NCBI GenBank assembly: GCA_001404055.1
Contig: CXTY01000039.1
Coordinates: forward strand, 124,001 to 188,000
From: Roseibium album
Lineage (GTDB): Bacteria > Pseudomonadota > Alphaproteobacteria > Rhizobiales > Stappiaceae
Length of the DNA: 64,000 nt
Reading direction: 5' to 3'
Made by a program: the position numbers and the translations under genes. Below, in pieces: positions 49,514 through 58,403 of this stretch. Each line of letters starts with the position of its first letter. Position 1 is the first letter of the stretch. The notes under the pieces are model-generated. The model made no database searches. It was not told where the DNA came from and saw only the letters and a program-made list of their open reading frames with translations.

Positions 49514-50473
49514 CTATCCGAGCGTCCGACCGATTGAGATAAATTTCTCACGACGCTGCTTGCGCACCATATCCGGGCTCAGGCCCGACATATCCTTCAA
49601 GGCGGCCTCAATTGTACTGCCAGCATTATCGATCACGATCTCGCGAGCCCTGTGTGCGCCGCCCACCGGCTCATTGATGATCCCGTCAATGACACCAAGC
49701 TGTTTGAGATCCTGGGCGGTAATCTTGAGGGCCGTCGCAGCATCCTGCGCCTTGGTGCTGTCGCGCCAGAGAATGGAAGCAGCGCCTTCGGGTGAAATGA
49801 CCGAATAGATCGCGTGTTCCATCATCAGCACCTTGTTGGCAGTCGCGATTGCAATCGCCCCACCCGAGCCGCCTTCACCGATCACGACGGCAACTGATGG
49901 CGTGCCAAGCCCCAATCCGGCATCTGTGGATCTGGCGATGGCTTCCGACTGTCCCCGTTCCTCGGCACCGCGGCCAGGATAGGCGCCGGAGGTGTCGACA
50001 AAGCTGACCAGAGGCAGGCCGAAGCGCTCGGCCATATCCATGATCCGGACAGCTTTCCGATAGCCTTCCGGGCGCACCATACCGAAGTTGTGCTTCAACC
50101 GGGTTTCGGTGTCGTGCCCTTTTTCCTGAGCAAGAACAGCAACGGACTGCCCTCTGAATCGCCCAATGCCTGCAATCAGGGCATGGTCCTCAGAAAATTT
50201 GCGATCACCGGCCAAGGGAGTGAAGTCTTCGATCAGACCCGCAACATAATCGACGGCATGCGGCCGGTCCGGGTGCCTGGCCACGAGCGTTTTCTGCCAG
50301 GGGGTCAGTTTGCCGTAAAGATCTTTCAGCGTCTGAGCGGATTTCGTTTTCAGCCTGTCGATTTCGCTATCGACATTGACAGCTTCACCGTCTTCCGCGG
50401 CCAAAGCCCGCAGTTCCTGGATTTTGCCTTCAATGTCTGCAACGGGCTTTTCGAATTCCAAATAGCTGTGCAT
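49514..50473 (-). CDS. accA: Acetyl-CoA carboxylase carboxyltransferase alpha subunit
   Basis: This 319-residue subunit, with AccD, transfers carboxyl from biotin to acetyl-CoA to make malonyl-CoA for fatty acids. Family features are the N-terminal coiled-coil EFEKPVADIEGKIQELRALA, GIGRFRGQSVAVLAQEKGHD, VSFVDTSGAYPGRGAEERGQ and VIGEGGSGGAIAIATANKVL, followed by YSVISPEGAASILWRDSTKA. I start at the ATG at 50473 (MHSYLEF); the frame continues seven codons further upstream. The length is family-typical. It stands alone, as in most alphaproteobacteria. Confidence 0.96.
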   Translation of the reverse strand: MHSYLEFEKPVADIEGKIQELRALAAEDGEAVNVDSEIDRLKTKSAQTLKDLYGKLTPWQKTLVARHPDRPHAVDYVAGLIEDFTPLAGDRKFSEDHALIAGIGRFRGQSVAVLAQEKGHDTETRLKHNFGMVRPEGYRKAVRIMDMAERFGLPLVSFVDTSGAYPGRGAEERGQSEAIARSTDAGLGLGTPSVAVVIGEGGSGGAIAIATANKVLMMEHAIYSVISPEGAASILWRDSTKAQDAATALKITAQDLKQLGVIDGIINEPVGGAHRAREIVIDNAGSTIEAALKDMSGLSPDMVRKQRREKFISIGRTLG

Positions 50474-50694
50474 GTACTCGGTTACCTGAAACAAGCCGGT
50501 ACCACCAAGAAAACAGCGGCTGATCCGGATTAACAGTCATATAGGCACTGAACGTGCCCGAATTTCATTGTGAGGACGGCTGTAACAAGAGACGCAGGAG
50601 GGCGCAAGCCTCGGCTTGAGCTGCGAACCTCTGAGCTGGACATGATTTCACGCGAATATCACATATTTCAACCGCAAGGCAGCGCTGACAAATT

Positions 50695-51525
50695 TCAGCG
50701 AGAAGCCCGATCGCTGCCAGCACCATCTATCCTGAGTTTGGATGCTTCGACGAGAAGGCGTCCATTTTTGGTGTCAATTGCAATCCGGTAGGGGATCAAC
50801 ACATTGTCCCGGCCCATCGGAGCCATCCACACTTCCATGTTGGCCCTGGCCATGTATTTGACCGATGCTTTCGACGGCCGGTGACCGGCGACAGGAACCC
50901 AGCGCGCCTTGCAGACAACGACGGAGCCATCGTATCCGCGACCGGAAACTTCCTTGGTACCCTCGTAGCTGAGCTTGATGTCGAAGCGGGTCCAACCGTC
51001 AAAAATCGGCAATTTGCGTGAACAGGCTTTCGGGCCGAGGCTGTCCTTTGAACGGCGCACCGGCATCAGTGCGGCACTCAGCGGGTCTATCGCATTGCGT
51101 TTGTGGCGCTTTGTAACTTTGATGCGCTCGGCGTTCGGCTTGAAATTCGGCGCAACTTCCATGGCCCGGATATTTCCGGATCCCTGTTTCAAGTTGACAT
51201 AAAAATCAAGATTGGAAGCATGGGAGGCCATACGATATTTGGACGGCACGACCTTTGAACCGACGAGCCAGCCGGATGCTTCCGCACCTCCCTTGCCAGT
51301 CGAAAATAGCGTTCCGATTCCAGCAGGTTCCAAACTGACCTTGGCGGAATAAGCGTTGCCCTGCAGCACGAGCGACAATGTTCCCCGGCCTATTTTAAAG
51401 CCGGCGATTGAAATTGAATAAAGACCACCGACATTGCTTTTCTTGGCTTCAGCTGGTGTCAACAGCAAAGCCCCGGCAATCATCGGCAGGGCGAACAACC
51501 GCCCAAATGACGTCAAACCAAACAC
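50695..51525 (-). CDS. DUF3108 periplasmic protein
   Basis: This 276-residue exported protein has a signal peptide (MFGLTSFGRLFALPMIAGAL, cleavage after AEA) and a DUF3108 domain (SISIAGFKIGRGTLSLVLQG through VWMAPMGRDNVLIPYRIAID). The fold is beta-rich and related to lipoprotein-carrier-like shapes, with no known catalytic residues. It is divergent from rpmB, a conserved arrangement in Rhizobiales. Function remains unknown; envelope or lipid-related roles are guesses from fold likeness. Confidence 0.85.
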   Translation of the reverse strand: MFGLTSFGRLFALPMIAGALLLTPAEAKKSNVGGLYSISIAGFKIGRGTLSLVLQGNAYSAKVSLEPAGIGTLFSTGKGGAEASGWLVGSKVVPSKYRMASHASNLDFYVNLKQGSGNIRAMEVAPNFKPNAERIKVTKRHKRNAIDPLSAALMPVRRSKDSLGPKACSRKLPIFDGWTRFDIKLSYEGTKEVSGRGYDGSVVVCKARWVPVAGHRPSKASVKYMARANMEVWMAPMGRDNVLIPYRIAIDTKNGRLLVEASKLRIDGAGSDRASR

Positions 51526-51865
51526 TTCAAAACCTCCACACTGCCGATCGGACAGCGAATTTGCGCCCCCGCGCCAAAAGTGTTCCGCAACGACAGTATC
51601 ATGAAAATCGTCAACTGAACGCTGCCAATCATTCTAAATTATGGTAACTCACTGGTTAACGATTGGCACTTATGCGAATAAAAGCACAGAATCTGCTCAA
51701 AGCTACTGAGACGTCTTGACGTTCGCGCGCACTGCGATTATAGCGAGGCAACTTTTTCCGAGAAATGCCGGAGACGATGTCGCCGGGCCTAAGGTCCGCG
51801 CCGTTTCGGGTTTGGACTTGCTGGGTTCCATGTAACGGCCCGGCCACGAAACAAAAGGTGATATC

Positions 51866-52165
51866 ATGGCACGCCGTTGCGAACTTTCCGGCAAAGATGT
51901 GATGACAGGCAACAACGTCTCACACGCAAACAACAGATCCCGCCGCCGGTTCCTGCCGAACCTGTGCAACGTGTCTCTGCTGAGCGACACGCTGGGCGAA
52001 ACCTTCAAGCTGAAAGTCAGCGCGCACGCTCTGCGTTCCGTTGAACACCGTGGTGGCCTGGACGCATACCTTCTGAAGGCTTCCGACGACGAGTTGTCCA
52101 CATCTGCACGCAAGATCAAAGTCAGCATCAAGCGCAAGCAGGCTGAAGCAGCCGCTGCTGCCTAA
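51866..52165 (+). CDS. rpmB: 50S ribosomal protein L28
   Basis: This 99-residue ribosomal protein is identified by MARRCELSGKDVMTGNNVSH, RSRRRFLPNLCNVSLLSDTL and FKLKVSAHALRSVEHRGGLD; the alphaproteobacterial C-terminal extension is present. The zinc-type CxxC pairs are absent, as expected for this clade. AAAGGTGATATC precedes the ATG (AAAGG as ribosome-binding site). A 210-bp leader separates it from the divergent DUF3108 gene. It may share its transcript with the queuosine-precursor transporter gene, though a strong hairpin lies between. Confidence 0.97.
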   Translation: MARRCELSGKDVMTGNNVSHANNRSRRRFLPNLCNVSLLSDTLGETFKLKVSAHALRSVEHRGGLDAYLLKASDDELSTSARKIKVSIKRKQAEAAAAA

Positions 52166-52224
52166 TTCACTGCAGCATCCTGCGTTCATTGGAGCGCAAT
52201 AAGATGTGCTGGCAGCTTGAGATC

Positions 52225-52265
52225 GATCTATAGATCTGCTTTCAAGAGTAATCGCTTGAAAGCAG
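52225..52265 (+). promoter_or_regulatory. Palindrome plus strong stem-loop upstream of the queuosine-precursor transporter
   Basis: GATCTATAGATC (52225-52236, perfect 12-bp palindrome) runs into CTGCTTTCAAG-AGTAATCG-CTTGAAAGCAG (52236-52265), a perfect 11-bp stem with an 8-nt loop. The stem ends 21 nt before the transporter's ATG. It is followed by TTTG, not a real T-run, so it is a poor terminator for rpmB. It could instead regulate the transporter. It does not match the preQ1-I consensus I know. Confidence 0.6.
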
Positions 52266-52286
52266 TTTGATCCAGGGTTCAAAAAA

Positions 52287-52973
52287 ATGACTGATACCTG
52301 GAGTTTCTCCGTGGGCCATCACGCCATCGCGATACTTGCGATGGCGCTTGTCGTTGTGGCCTCCAACTATCTGGTACAGTTTCCGGTTGAATATTTCATC
52401 GGGAACGTGAACCTGGCTGATACCCTGACCTGGGGTGCTTTCACCTATCCGATTGCGTTTCTCGTGACCGATCTGACCAACCGTCGTTTTGGTCCACACG
52501 CGGCGCGCAGGGTGGTCATGTCCGGTTTTGCGCTCGCAATTGTCGTTCCTTTGTTGTTTTGGACGCTTGATGAAGCTTTCACCACACCCCGCATTCTGAT
52601 TGCATCGGGAACAGCGTTTCTTGTGGCACAGCTTCTCGACGTTACGATTTTCGACCGTTTGCGCCGGATGACCTGGTGGAAAGCCCCGATTGCTTCCTCT
52701 CTGATAGGTTCCGTAATCGATACGGTCCTGTTCTTCGGTATTGCGTTTGCGGCAAGCTTCGCCTTCATCGACATGTTTTTTGGCATGGACGACGGCTCTC
52801 TGGCTTTCCCGGTGCCTTTCCTCGGCATTGGAGGAGACGTTCAGACGTCGCTCTGGATCTCTCTCGCGGCCGGTGATTTCTTGGTGAAAATGCTCGTCGC
52901 GGTCGCGCTTCTGGCTCCATACCGGATTATCCTGAGCATCTTCCAGCCGACACCTGATGGATCGGCTGCGTAG
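52287..52973 (+). CDS. Queuosine precursor transporter (YhhQ/VUT family)
   Basis: This 228-residue membrane protein with about six helices belongs to the VUT/YhhQ family, whose E. coli member imports preQ0/preQ1 for queuosine in tRNA. Diagnostic stretches are ASNYLVQFPVEYFIG, TWGAFTYPIAFLVTDLTNRR, GTAFLVAQLLDVTIFDRLRR, and KAPIASSLIGSVIDTVLFFG. The start has no strong ribosome-binding site, but a conspicuous hairpin lies just ahead. The gene follows rpmB on the same strand and ends before a strong terminator. Confidence 0.9.
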   Translation: MTDTWSFSVGHHAIAILAMALVVVASNYLVQFPVEYFIGNVNLADTLTWGAFTYPIAFLVTDLTNRRFGPHAARRVVMSGFALAIVVPLLFWTLDEAFTTPRILIASGTAFLVAQLLDVTIFDRLRRMTWWKAPIASSLIGSVIDTVLFFGIAFAASFAFIDMFFGMDDGSLAFPVPFLGIGGDVQTSLWISLAAGDFLVKMLVAVALLAPYRIILSIFQPTPDGSAA

Positions 52974-53001
52974 GTGGTTGGTTTTCGCAAAACAAAAAAT
53001 T

Positions 53002-53023
53002 GCGCCTCAGGGCGCTTTTTTTT
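53002..53023 (+). terminator. Bidirectional terminator after the queuosine-precursor transporter
   Basis: GCGCC-TCAG-GGCGC followed by eight T, with an A-rich stretch on the 5' side, lies 29 nt after the stop. It serves the transporter and probably the convergent phytase-like gene. Confidence 0.88.
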
Positions 53024-53030
53024 GCATCCA

Positions 53031-54071
53031 CTATTCTTCCAACCGAAACCGTAGAAAAACCGTCCGCTGCAGGATGGACCGATTGTTGTCCGACACAAGC
53101 GTCAGGATCGTCTCGCCGCGCTCATTTTGATGAACGGCAAGAGCTTCCATGTTGTCGATCTGAAAATCAAAATCAGCTTCCACGAGCAATTCCCCATCCA
53201 GCATCGCCCCGGGCTTGATCGTCTCGCCGGAAATCCGGCGCAAGCGTAGGCCGATCAGGTCGCGCAGGTTGAACCGCCGCTCCATCAGGATCAGATCGCC
53301 ACTGGGGAGAAACGCCGCATCTGTGGCATCAAACCGATCGTGTCTTTTGATAGAAAACCGATCAGTGCCCTTGGGCCCGATAATGTATCCGGCCAGATCA
53401 TGCGCGTCGCTTTTTGCCGTTTCCGAAACAGCAATCAGATGACCGGCAAGCGCACCGTCATCTGGAGCAGCAGCCAACGCTTCAAGGCCTGCATTCCGAG
53501 GCAGCGAACGCACGTCCTCTGGCAGTGACAATTCACCGATCATGCGCTCTTGGCCTTCAGAAATCGGCCAGGGATATCTGTAAATTGCGTTCTTGGTCTC
53601 GGCTGTCACGTAAAGGCCCGACGGTGACAATGCCAGCGCCTCGGTATCATGGCCCCAGCGTGCTCGCAGGGTTTTACCATCGCTTCCACGAAGGTGAGAA
53701 AACCGGACATCGACAATGTCGAGAGGCTTTCCATCCTCTGCCTGCTCAACTTGCCCGGTGACCCAATGACCATTGTCTGTCACAGCCAGGAAACTGCTGC
53801 CGCCATTCAGGCTGAGCAGTCCGGAGAGACCTCCAATCTTGCGATCCGAAGCAATCAGTTCCAACCCACCGAGGAAAGTCAGTTTTCCGAACTGGACGTC
53901 ATCATGACCGATGTGAAAGCTCTCAAATGCCTTGGTCCGAACCTTGACCGGCTTGCCCTCACTCAAAAGGTCTTGCGCAATTCCCGGGACAGAACCAACG
54001 ATAAGGCCAGCAAGAAAAGTCGTGACAGCAGCAACACGCCTCATAACAGATCGAAGGTGTGCAACCGCCAT
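53031..54071 (-). CDS. Exported phytase-like (esterase-like) beta-propeller protein
   Basis: This 346-residue protein carries a signal peptide after a short N-terminal stretch (VAAVTTFLAGLIVGSVPGIA, cleavage near GIAQ) and the 'esterase-like activity of phytase' domain. This is a beta-propeller with FLAVTDNGHWVTGQVEQAED, GHDTEALALSPSGLYVTAET, GLEALAAAPDDGALAGHLIA and MEALAVHQNERGETILTLVS. It starts 18 nt after the cobT stop, so it may ride on the cobST transcript. No phytase catalytic histidine signature was identified. Substrate unknown. Confidence 0.82.
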   Translation of the reverse strand: MAVAHLRSVMRRVAAVTTFLAGLIVGSVPGIAQDLLSEGKPVKVRTKAFESFHIGHDDVQFGKLTFLGGLELIASDRKIGGLSGLLSLNGGSSFLAVTDNGHWVTGQVEQAEDGKPLDIVDVRFSHLRGSDGKTLRARWGHDTEALALSPSGLYVTAETKNAIYRYPWPISEGQERMIGELSLPEDVRSLPRNAGLEALAAAPDDGALAGHLIAVSETAKSDAHDLAGYIIGPKGTDRFSIKRHDRFDATDAAFLPSGDLILMERRFNLRDLIGLRLRRISGETIKPGAMLDGELLVEADFDFQIDNMEALAVHQNERGETILTLVSDNNRSILQRTVFLRFRLEE

Positions 54072-54089
54072 GCCTTTACCTGCTCCTGC

Positions 54090-55997
54090 TTACCTGCGTC
54101 CCGCACGGCGACGTCCACGGCCCTGAAATGACGTATCAACTTCGTCATCAAACAGATCTGCAAGCTGATCGGTCATGGCACCGGCAAGCTCTTCCGCATC
54201 AACAATCGTCACCGCACGACGGTAATAGCGGGTCACATCGTGACCGATCCCGATGGCGATAAGTTCGACAGGCGAGCGGGTTTCAATATCCTCGATGACG
54301 TAACGCAGATGCCGTTCAAGATAGTTCCCGGGATTCACCGATAGCGTCGTGTCGTCCACGGGCGCTCCATCCGAAATCATCATCAGGATCTTGCGTTGCT
54401 CCTGCCTTGCCATCAACCGGTCATGCGCCCAGAGCAGCGCTTCACCATCAATATTCTCTTTCAGCAGGCCTTCCCGCATCATAAGTCCGAGATTGCGGCG
54501 CGCACGCCGCCAGGGTGCGTCGGCAGACTTGTAAATGATGTGGCGCAGATCGTTCAAGCGTCCCGGCGTGGGTGGTTTTCCGGCGCCAATCCAACTTTCG
54601 CGAGACTGACCACCTTTCCAGGCCTTGGTGGTAAAGCCGAGAATTTCCACCTTGACGCCACAGCGCTCAAGCGTTCGAGCCAGGATATCGGCACAGGTTG
54701 CCGCAACCGTGATCGGCCGCCCTCGCATGGATCCGGAATTATCGAGTAGCAGCGTCACGACGGTGTCGCGGAAATTCGTGTCGCGCTCCTGCTTGAAGGC
54801 AAGCGGTGACATCGGATCGGTCACCGCGCGGGTCAATCGGGCTGTATCCAGAAGTCCCTCTTCCAGATCAAAATCCCAGGCACGGTTCTGCTGTGCCATC
54901 AGCTTGCGCTGCAAGCGGTTCGCGAGACGCGCGACCGCACCCTGCAAGTGCGTCAGCTGCTTGTCCAGGAACCCGCGCAGACGATCGAGTTCCGCCATAT
55001 CGCAGAGTTCTTCTGCCGTAATCGTCTCATCAAACTGGTGCGTATAGACCTTGTAGTCGCTCTCGGGTCGGTTGGAGAACGGAGAATCCAGCCGGTCACT
55101 TTCGCCCGGCTCTTCAGAATCCTCGGTCATGTCCTGTTCGGCGAAGTCATCCATGTCGGATTCGGCAGCGTCGGTATCACCGCTGTCCTGCTCCTCGCCG
55201 GAAAGTTCCATTTCCTGCGGGGCGGCTTCCTGATCACCGCCTTCTTCGTCCTCTTCGCCACCGGATTCGGCATCGTCGTTGTTACCCTGATCCTCATTTT
55301 GATCCGGGTCCATGTCCTCGTCCTGATCGCCAAGTTCGTCGGCCATGTCGAGGGATTTCAAAACGTCGCGAAAACGGGCTGCAAACAGGCTCTGATCTTC
55401 GACTTCCGCTTCAAGCTTGTCGAGATCGGCACCAGCCTTGTCTTCGATCCAGCCCCGCCACATATCAACCAGCTTTTTCGCGCTTTCAGGTGGCTCTGCA
55501 CCCGTGAGACGCTCGCGCACCATCAATGACACGGCATCTTGAAGCGGCGCCTCCTCCCGGCTGGCAATGTCGGGTGCGCCTATCTTGCGGAAACGATCAT
55601 CCAGCATCAGCGCAAGGTTGTCTGCGACACCCTGCATGCGCCGGGCTCCGACAGCTTCGCATCGGGCCTGTTCCACAGCTTCAAATATCGCCCTTGCGTC
55701 TGATCCTTGTGGCAGATTTTTCGAATGAACAGCCTTGTCATGGCACGCAATGCGCAACGCCATGGAATCCGACATGCCCCGCGTCACGGCAATTTCCCGA
55801 ACGCTTACCTTGCGCGACGGCTCGGGAAGGCGCGCTGTTTGGCCCGATAAACCCGGCCGATCTCCAGAGAAGGTTACCTCAAGCTCCGGCTCACCGGAAA
55901 TTGCCCGCATGCACCCGGTAACCGACTGCTTGAAGGGTTCGGTACTTGGAGCGGGCTTGTTGCCCGGAAGAGAATTGCTACCCGGCCTTGGAGCCAT
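54090..55997 (-). CDS. cobT: Aerobic cobaltochelatase subunit CobT
   Basis: This 635-residue subunit, with CobS and CobN, inserts cobalt into hydrogenobyrinic acid a,c-diamide in the aerobic B12 pathway. The C-terminal von Willebrand A domain carries the metal-ion site TLLLDNSGSMRGRPITVAAT (near residue 415). The middle is highly acidic (about residues 210-320, many Asp/Glu, including EDMDPDQNEDQGNNDDAESG), as in known CobT. The start has GAGG 5 nt upstream, 7 nt after the cobS stop. The acidic region can vary between species. Confidence 0.96.
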   Translation of the reverse strand: MAPRPGSNSLPGNKPAPSTEPFKQSVTGCMRAISGEPELEVTFSGDRPGLSGQTARLPEPSRKVSVREIAVTRGMSDSMALRIACHDKAVHSKNLPQGSDARAIFEAVEQARCEAVGARRMQGVADNLALMLDDRFRKIGAPDIASREEAPLQDAVSLMVRERLTGAEPPESAKKLVDMWRGWIEDKAGADLDKLEAEVEDQSLFAARFRDVLKSLDMADELGDQDEDMDPDQNEDQGNNDDAESGGEEDEEGGDQEAAPQEMELSGEEQDSGDTDAAESDMDDFAEQDMTEDSEEPGESDRLDSPFSNRPESDYKVYTHQFDETITAEELCDMAELDRLRGFLDKQLTHLQGAVARLANRLQRKLMAQQNRAWDFDLEEGLLDTARLTRAVTDPMSPLAFKQERDTNFRDTVVTLLLDNSGSMRGRPITVAATCADILARTLERCGVKVEILGFTTKAWKGGQSRESWIGAGKPPTPGRLNDLRHIIYKSADAPWRRARRNLGLMMREGLLKENIDGEALLWAHDRLMARQEQRKILMMISDGAPVDDTTLSVNPGNYLERHLRYVIEDIETRSPVELIAIGIGHDVTRYYRRAVTIVDAEELAGAMTDQLADLFDDEVDTSFQGRGRRRAGRR

Positions 55998-56004
55998 TCG
56001 AACC

Positions 56005-56991
56005 TCAGCTCATTACAACGTTGACAGAAGATTCCGGCAGCTCTTCACCAAAGCAGCGCTGGTAGAATTCAGCCACGAGTGACTGCTCCATATCGTCACA
56101 TTTGTTCAGGAACGTCAGCCGGAAAGCAAAGCCAATATCGCCAAAGATTTCCGTGTTCTCCGCCCAGGTGATGACGGTCCGCGGGCTCATGACCGTGGAC
56201 AGGTCGCCGTTGACGAAGGCGTTACGGGTCATATCCGCAAGGCGCACCATCTTGGAGACAGTGTTGCGGCCTTCGTCAGTCTGGAAATGCTTGGCCTTTG
56301 AAAGCACGATATCAACTTCGTTGTCGTGCGGCAGATAATTCAGCGTGGTGACGATGGACCAGCGGTCCATCTGCGCCTGGTTGATCTGCTGGGTGCCATG
56401 ATAAAGACCTGACGTATCCCCAAGGCCAACAGTATTGGCGGTTGCGAACAACCGGAAAGCGGGATGCGGGCGGATCACCCGGCTCTGATCGAGCAAGGTC
56501 AATCGTCCGGAAGATTCCAGAATACGCTGGATCACGAACATCACGTCCGGCCGCCCCGCGTCATATTCATCGAATACCAGCGCGACATTGTGCTGGTAGG
56601 CCCAGGGCAGAATACCATCCTTGAATTCGGTGATCTGCTTGCCGTCCTTCAAGACGATCGCGTCCTTGCCGACCAGGTCGATACGCGAAATGTGACTGTC
56701 CAGATTGACGCGGATACAGGGCCAGTTCAGGCGAGAGGCAACTTGCTCGATATGCGTGGATTTTCCGGTACCGTGGTATCCGGTCACCATCACACGTCGG
56801 TTGTGGGCGAAGCCTGCAAGGATCGCCAGGGTGGTTGCCTTGTCGAACAGATAGTCTTCATCGCGTTCAGGCACATGTTCGGAGGGAGCTGAAAATGCCG
56901 GAACCTTGAGGTTGGACTTGAAGCCAAAAACCTCTTCTACAGAAAATTCAGTGTCCGGTGTGGCCATAGCCGTAGTGGTCGTCTCAGTCAT
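56005..56991 (-). CDS. cobS: Aerobic cobaltochelatase subunit CobS
   Basis: This 328-residue AAA+ ATPase powers cobalt chelation together with CobT and CobN. Walker A is MVTGYHGTGKSTHIEQVASR (near residue 73), Walker B NVALVFDEYDAGRPDVMFVI and sensor 1 HPAFRLFATANTVGLGDTSG. The arginine finger region and terminal YQRCFGEELPESSVNVVMS are typical. GGAGG lies 4 nt before the start. The gene is followed 7 nt later by cobT. The upstream 329-bp gap (56992-57320) shows neither a gene nor a cobalamin riboswitch that I can recognise. Confidence 0.96.
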   Translation of the reverse strand: MTETTTTAMATPDTEFSVEEVFGFKSNLKVPAFSAPSEHVPERDEDYLFDKATTLAILAGFAHNRRVMVTGYHGTGKSTHIEQVASRLNWPCIRVNLDSHISRIDLVGKDAIVLKDGKQITEFKDGILPWAYQHNVALVFDEYDAGRPDVMFVIQRILESSGRLTLLDQSRVIRPHPAFRLFATANTVGLGDTSGLYHGTQQINQAQMDRWSIVTTLNYLPHDNEVDIVLSKAKHFQTDEGRNTVSKMVRLADMTRNAFVNGDLSTVMSPRTVITWAENTEIFGDIGFAFRLTFLNKCDDMEQSLVAEFYQRCFGEELPESSVNVVMS

Positions 56992-57320
56992 CAGTCCTCC
57001 GCAGTCCCGCTCTTATTCGGGAAGGGTCGAGTGGGGAAGCCGGCAGGGCCCTGAAGGCCAGAGCAGGCTAAAATGAACAAGCATTGTTTGATGGCTGAAA
57101 GCGGTTCACGCGTCAAGACACATGGCGACGCACGGTGTTTCACGCCAGTCAATCGGGCTAAGCAGTCATCAGACCTTTCTCAACGGCCCGCACGATCAAA
57201 GTCTTCGCTTCAGGCAGCTGTGCAGGCTTGGTGCCAATGGAAAGGAAGTCTTACCGCGCTTTCTGTCCTCAGGACAAACAAGAATTGTAAATCAGATGCA
57301 TCAATTCCTGTTATCTCAGA

Positions 57321-57917
57321 TCAGTTGGACAAAAATCCGGCTTTCTTCAGGACATTGTAGGCTTGAATGATTTCCCGCAGGCGGTCTTCGGATGACCGGT
57401 CACCACCGTTGGCGTCCGGGTGGTTCAATTTCACAAGCTCTTTGTACCGCGCTTTGATCTCATCGCCACGGGCAGTCTTGGGAAGATTGAGTACATCCAG
57501 CGACCGTTTTTCGAGTGTCAGGAGTTTTCTCTGGCGCGGACGCCGGGTCTGTTCAGCTTTGCGCTGCGCATTCCCACGTGCGTTCTCGCGCGCATCAAAT
57601 CCGTCTGGCCCATCAGCGGCCTGTCGGTTGACACCCATTTTCCATGTCGGGCGGTGTCCGGTCAGACTGTCTTTTTGGTAGGTGCGAACATCGTCGTCAC
57701 CCATACCATTAAAATAATTGTAGGATTTGTTGTACTCGCGCACATGGTCAACGCAGAAACTAAAAAACTGCCCTTCCCGGTCACGGCCTTTCGGAGCCTT
57801 GTGTTGGCCAGGCCTCTTGCACCCCGGATGTTCGCACACAGGATGCCGATCTTCCACGACACGTTCCTTGTCCGGTTTAACCCGAATGCTATCGAAAATT
57901 TTTGAGTTCAGTTTCAT
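57321..57917 (-). CDS. J-domain protein with Cys/His-containing N-terminus
   Basis: This 198-residue protein has its J domain at the C-terminus (about residues 135-195), with the HPD motif in VKLNHPDANGGDRSSEDRLR, so it can stimulate an Hsp70 partner. The N-terminal part carries HPVCEHPGCKRPGQHKAP and FFSFCVDHVREYNKSYNYFN; Cys28, Cys33, Cys55 and His58 suggest a zinc site. The middle (residues 85-130) is polar and rich in Arg/Asn. Proteins of this layout next to bolA and cobS are common in Alphaproteobacteria. The client is unknown. Confidence 0.87.
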   Translation of the reverse strand: MKLNSKIFDSIRVKPDKERVVEDRHPVCEHPGCKRPGQHKAPKGRDREGQFFSFCVDHVREYNKSYNYFNGMGDDDVRTYQKDSLTGHRPTWKMGVNRQAADGPDGFDARENARGNAQRKAEQTRRPRQRKLLTLEKRSLDVLNLPKTARGDEIKARYKELVKLNHPDANGGDRSSEDRLREIIQAYNVLKKAGFLSN

Positions 57918-58095
57918 GTGCTAAATATCGAAGTTCGTCGGGCTGCGGGCAAGTCACTGGGCGTTGCAATATCCCGGTGTCCAAAGTTAATTGCGTTGCA
58001 CCGACCATTGGAGGTCGAGCAGCCAGAGACTTTATCAGCCAAGACCCTTGCAGCATAGACTTGAACTTTGAAAACCACGGATCCACGTTAAAAAG

Positions 58096-58392
58096 ATGAG
58101 CATAAAACAATCTATAGCCGACAAGCTAACGACGGCCTTCTCACCGCTTTCGCTCAACGTGATTGACGAATCTGAAAAACATCGCGGTCACGGGGGCTGG
58201 CGCGAAGGCGGAGAAACCCATTTCAGGGTACAGATCGTCTCGTCTGCGTTTGATGGCATGAACCGGGTTGCACGTCATCGCGCCATCAATGATCTGCTTG
58301 CTGACGAGCTCGCAGGCGGCGTGCATGCCCTGGCACTTGAGATCCGGTCAGAAAGTGAACCGGATCCCCGCGCAGCCAGGATTGCAGACTAA
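58096..58392 (+). CDS. bolA: BolA-family protein
   Basis: This 98-residue protein belongs to the BolA/IbaG family. The family core is VIDESEKHRGHGGWREGGET, then HFRVQIVSSAFDGMNRVARH and the helix RAINDLLADELAGGVHALAL. The conserved His in HRGHGGW and the RHR segment are the probable [2Fe-2S]-glutaredoxin contacts. BolA proteins act with monothiol glutaredoxins in iron-sulfur handling and influence morphology. It is divergent from the J-domain gene, the usual alphaproteobacterial arrangement. The C-terminal tail is slightly extended (SEPDPRAARIAD). Confidence 0.92.
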   Translation: MSIKQSIADKLTTAFSPLSLNVIDESEKHRGHGGWREGGETHFRVQIVSSAFDGMNRVARHRAINDLLADELAGGVHALALEIRSESEPDPRAARIAD

Positions 58393-58403
58393 CTGAAAGA
58401 CCG

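Noticed and set aside
52166..52286. preQ1 riboswitch ahead of the queuosine-precursor transporter
   Set aside because: The strong stem-loop is present, but the preQ1-I pattern (A-rich tail pairing with a C-rich loop) is not seen. It is kept only as an unexplained leader element.
56992..57320. Possible cobalamin riboswitch ahead of cobS, or upstream of ecm (17498-17781)
   Set aside because: Neither gap shows the conserved B12-box core. The hairpins seen are short and do not fit.
57073..57360. A 95-codon plus-strand ORF between cobS and the J-domain gene
   Set aside because: It overlaps the 3' end of the J-domain gene on the opposite strand, has no domain character, and its codons look random. 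No ribosome-binding site is evident.
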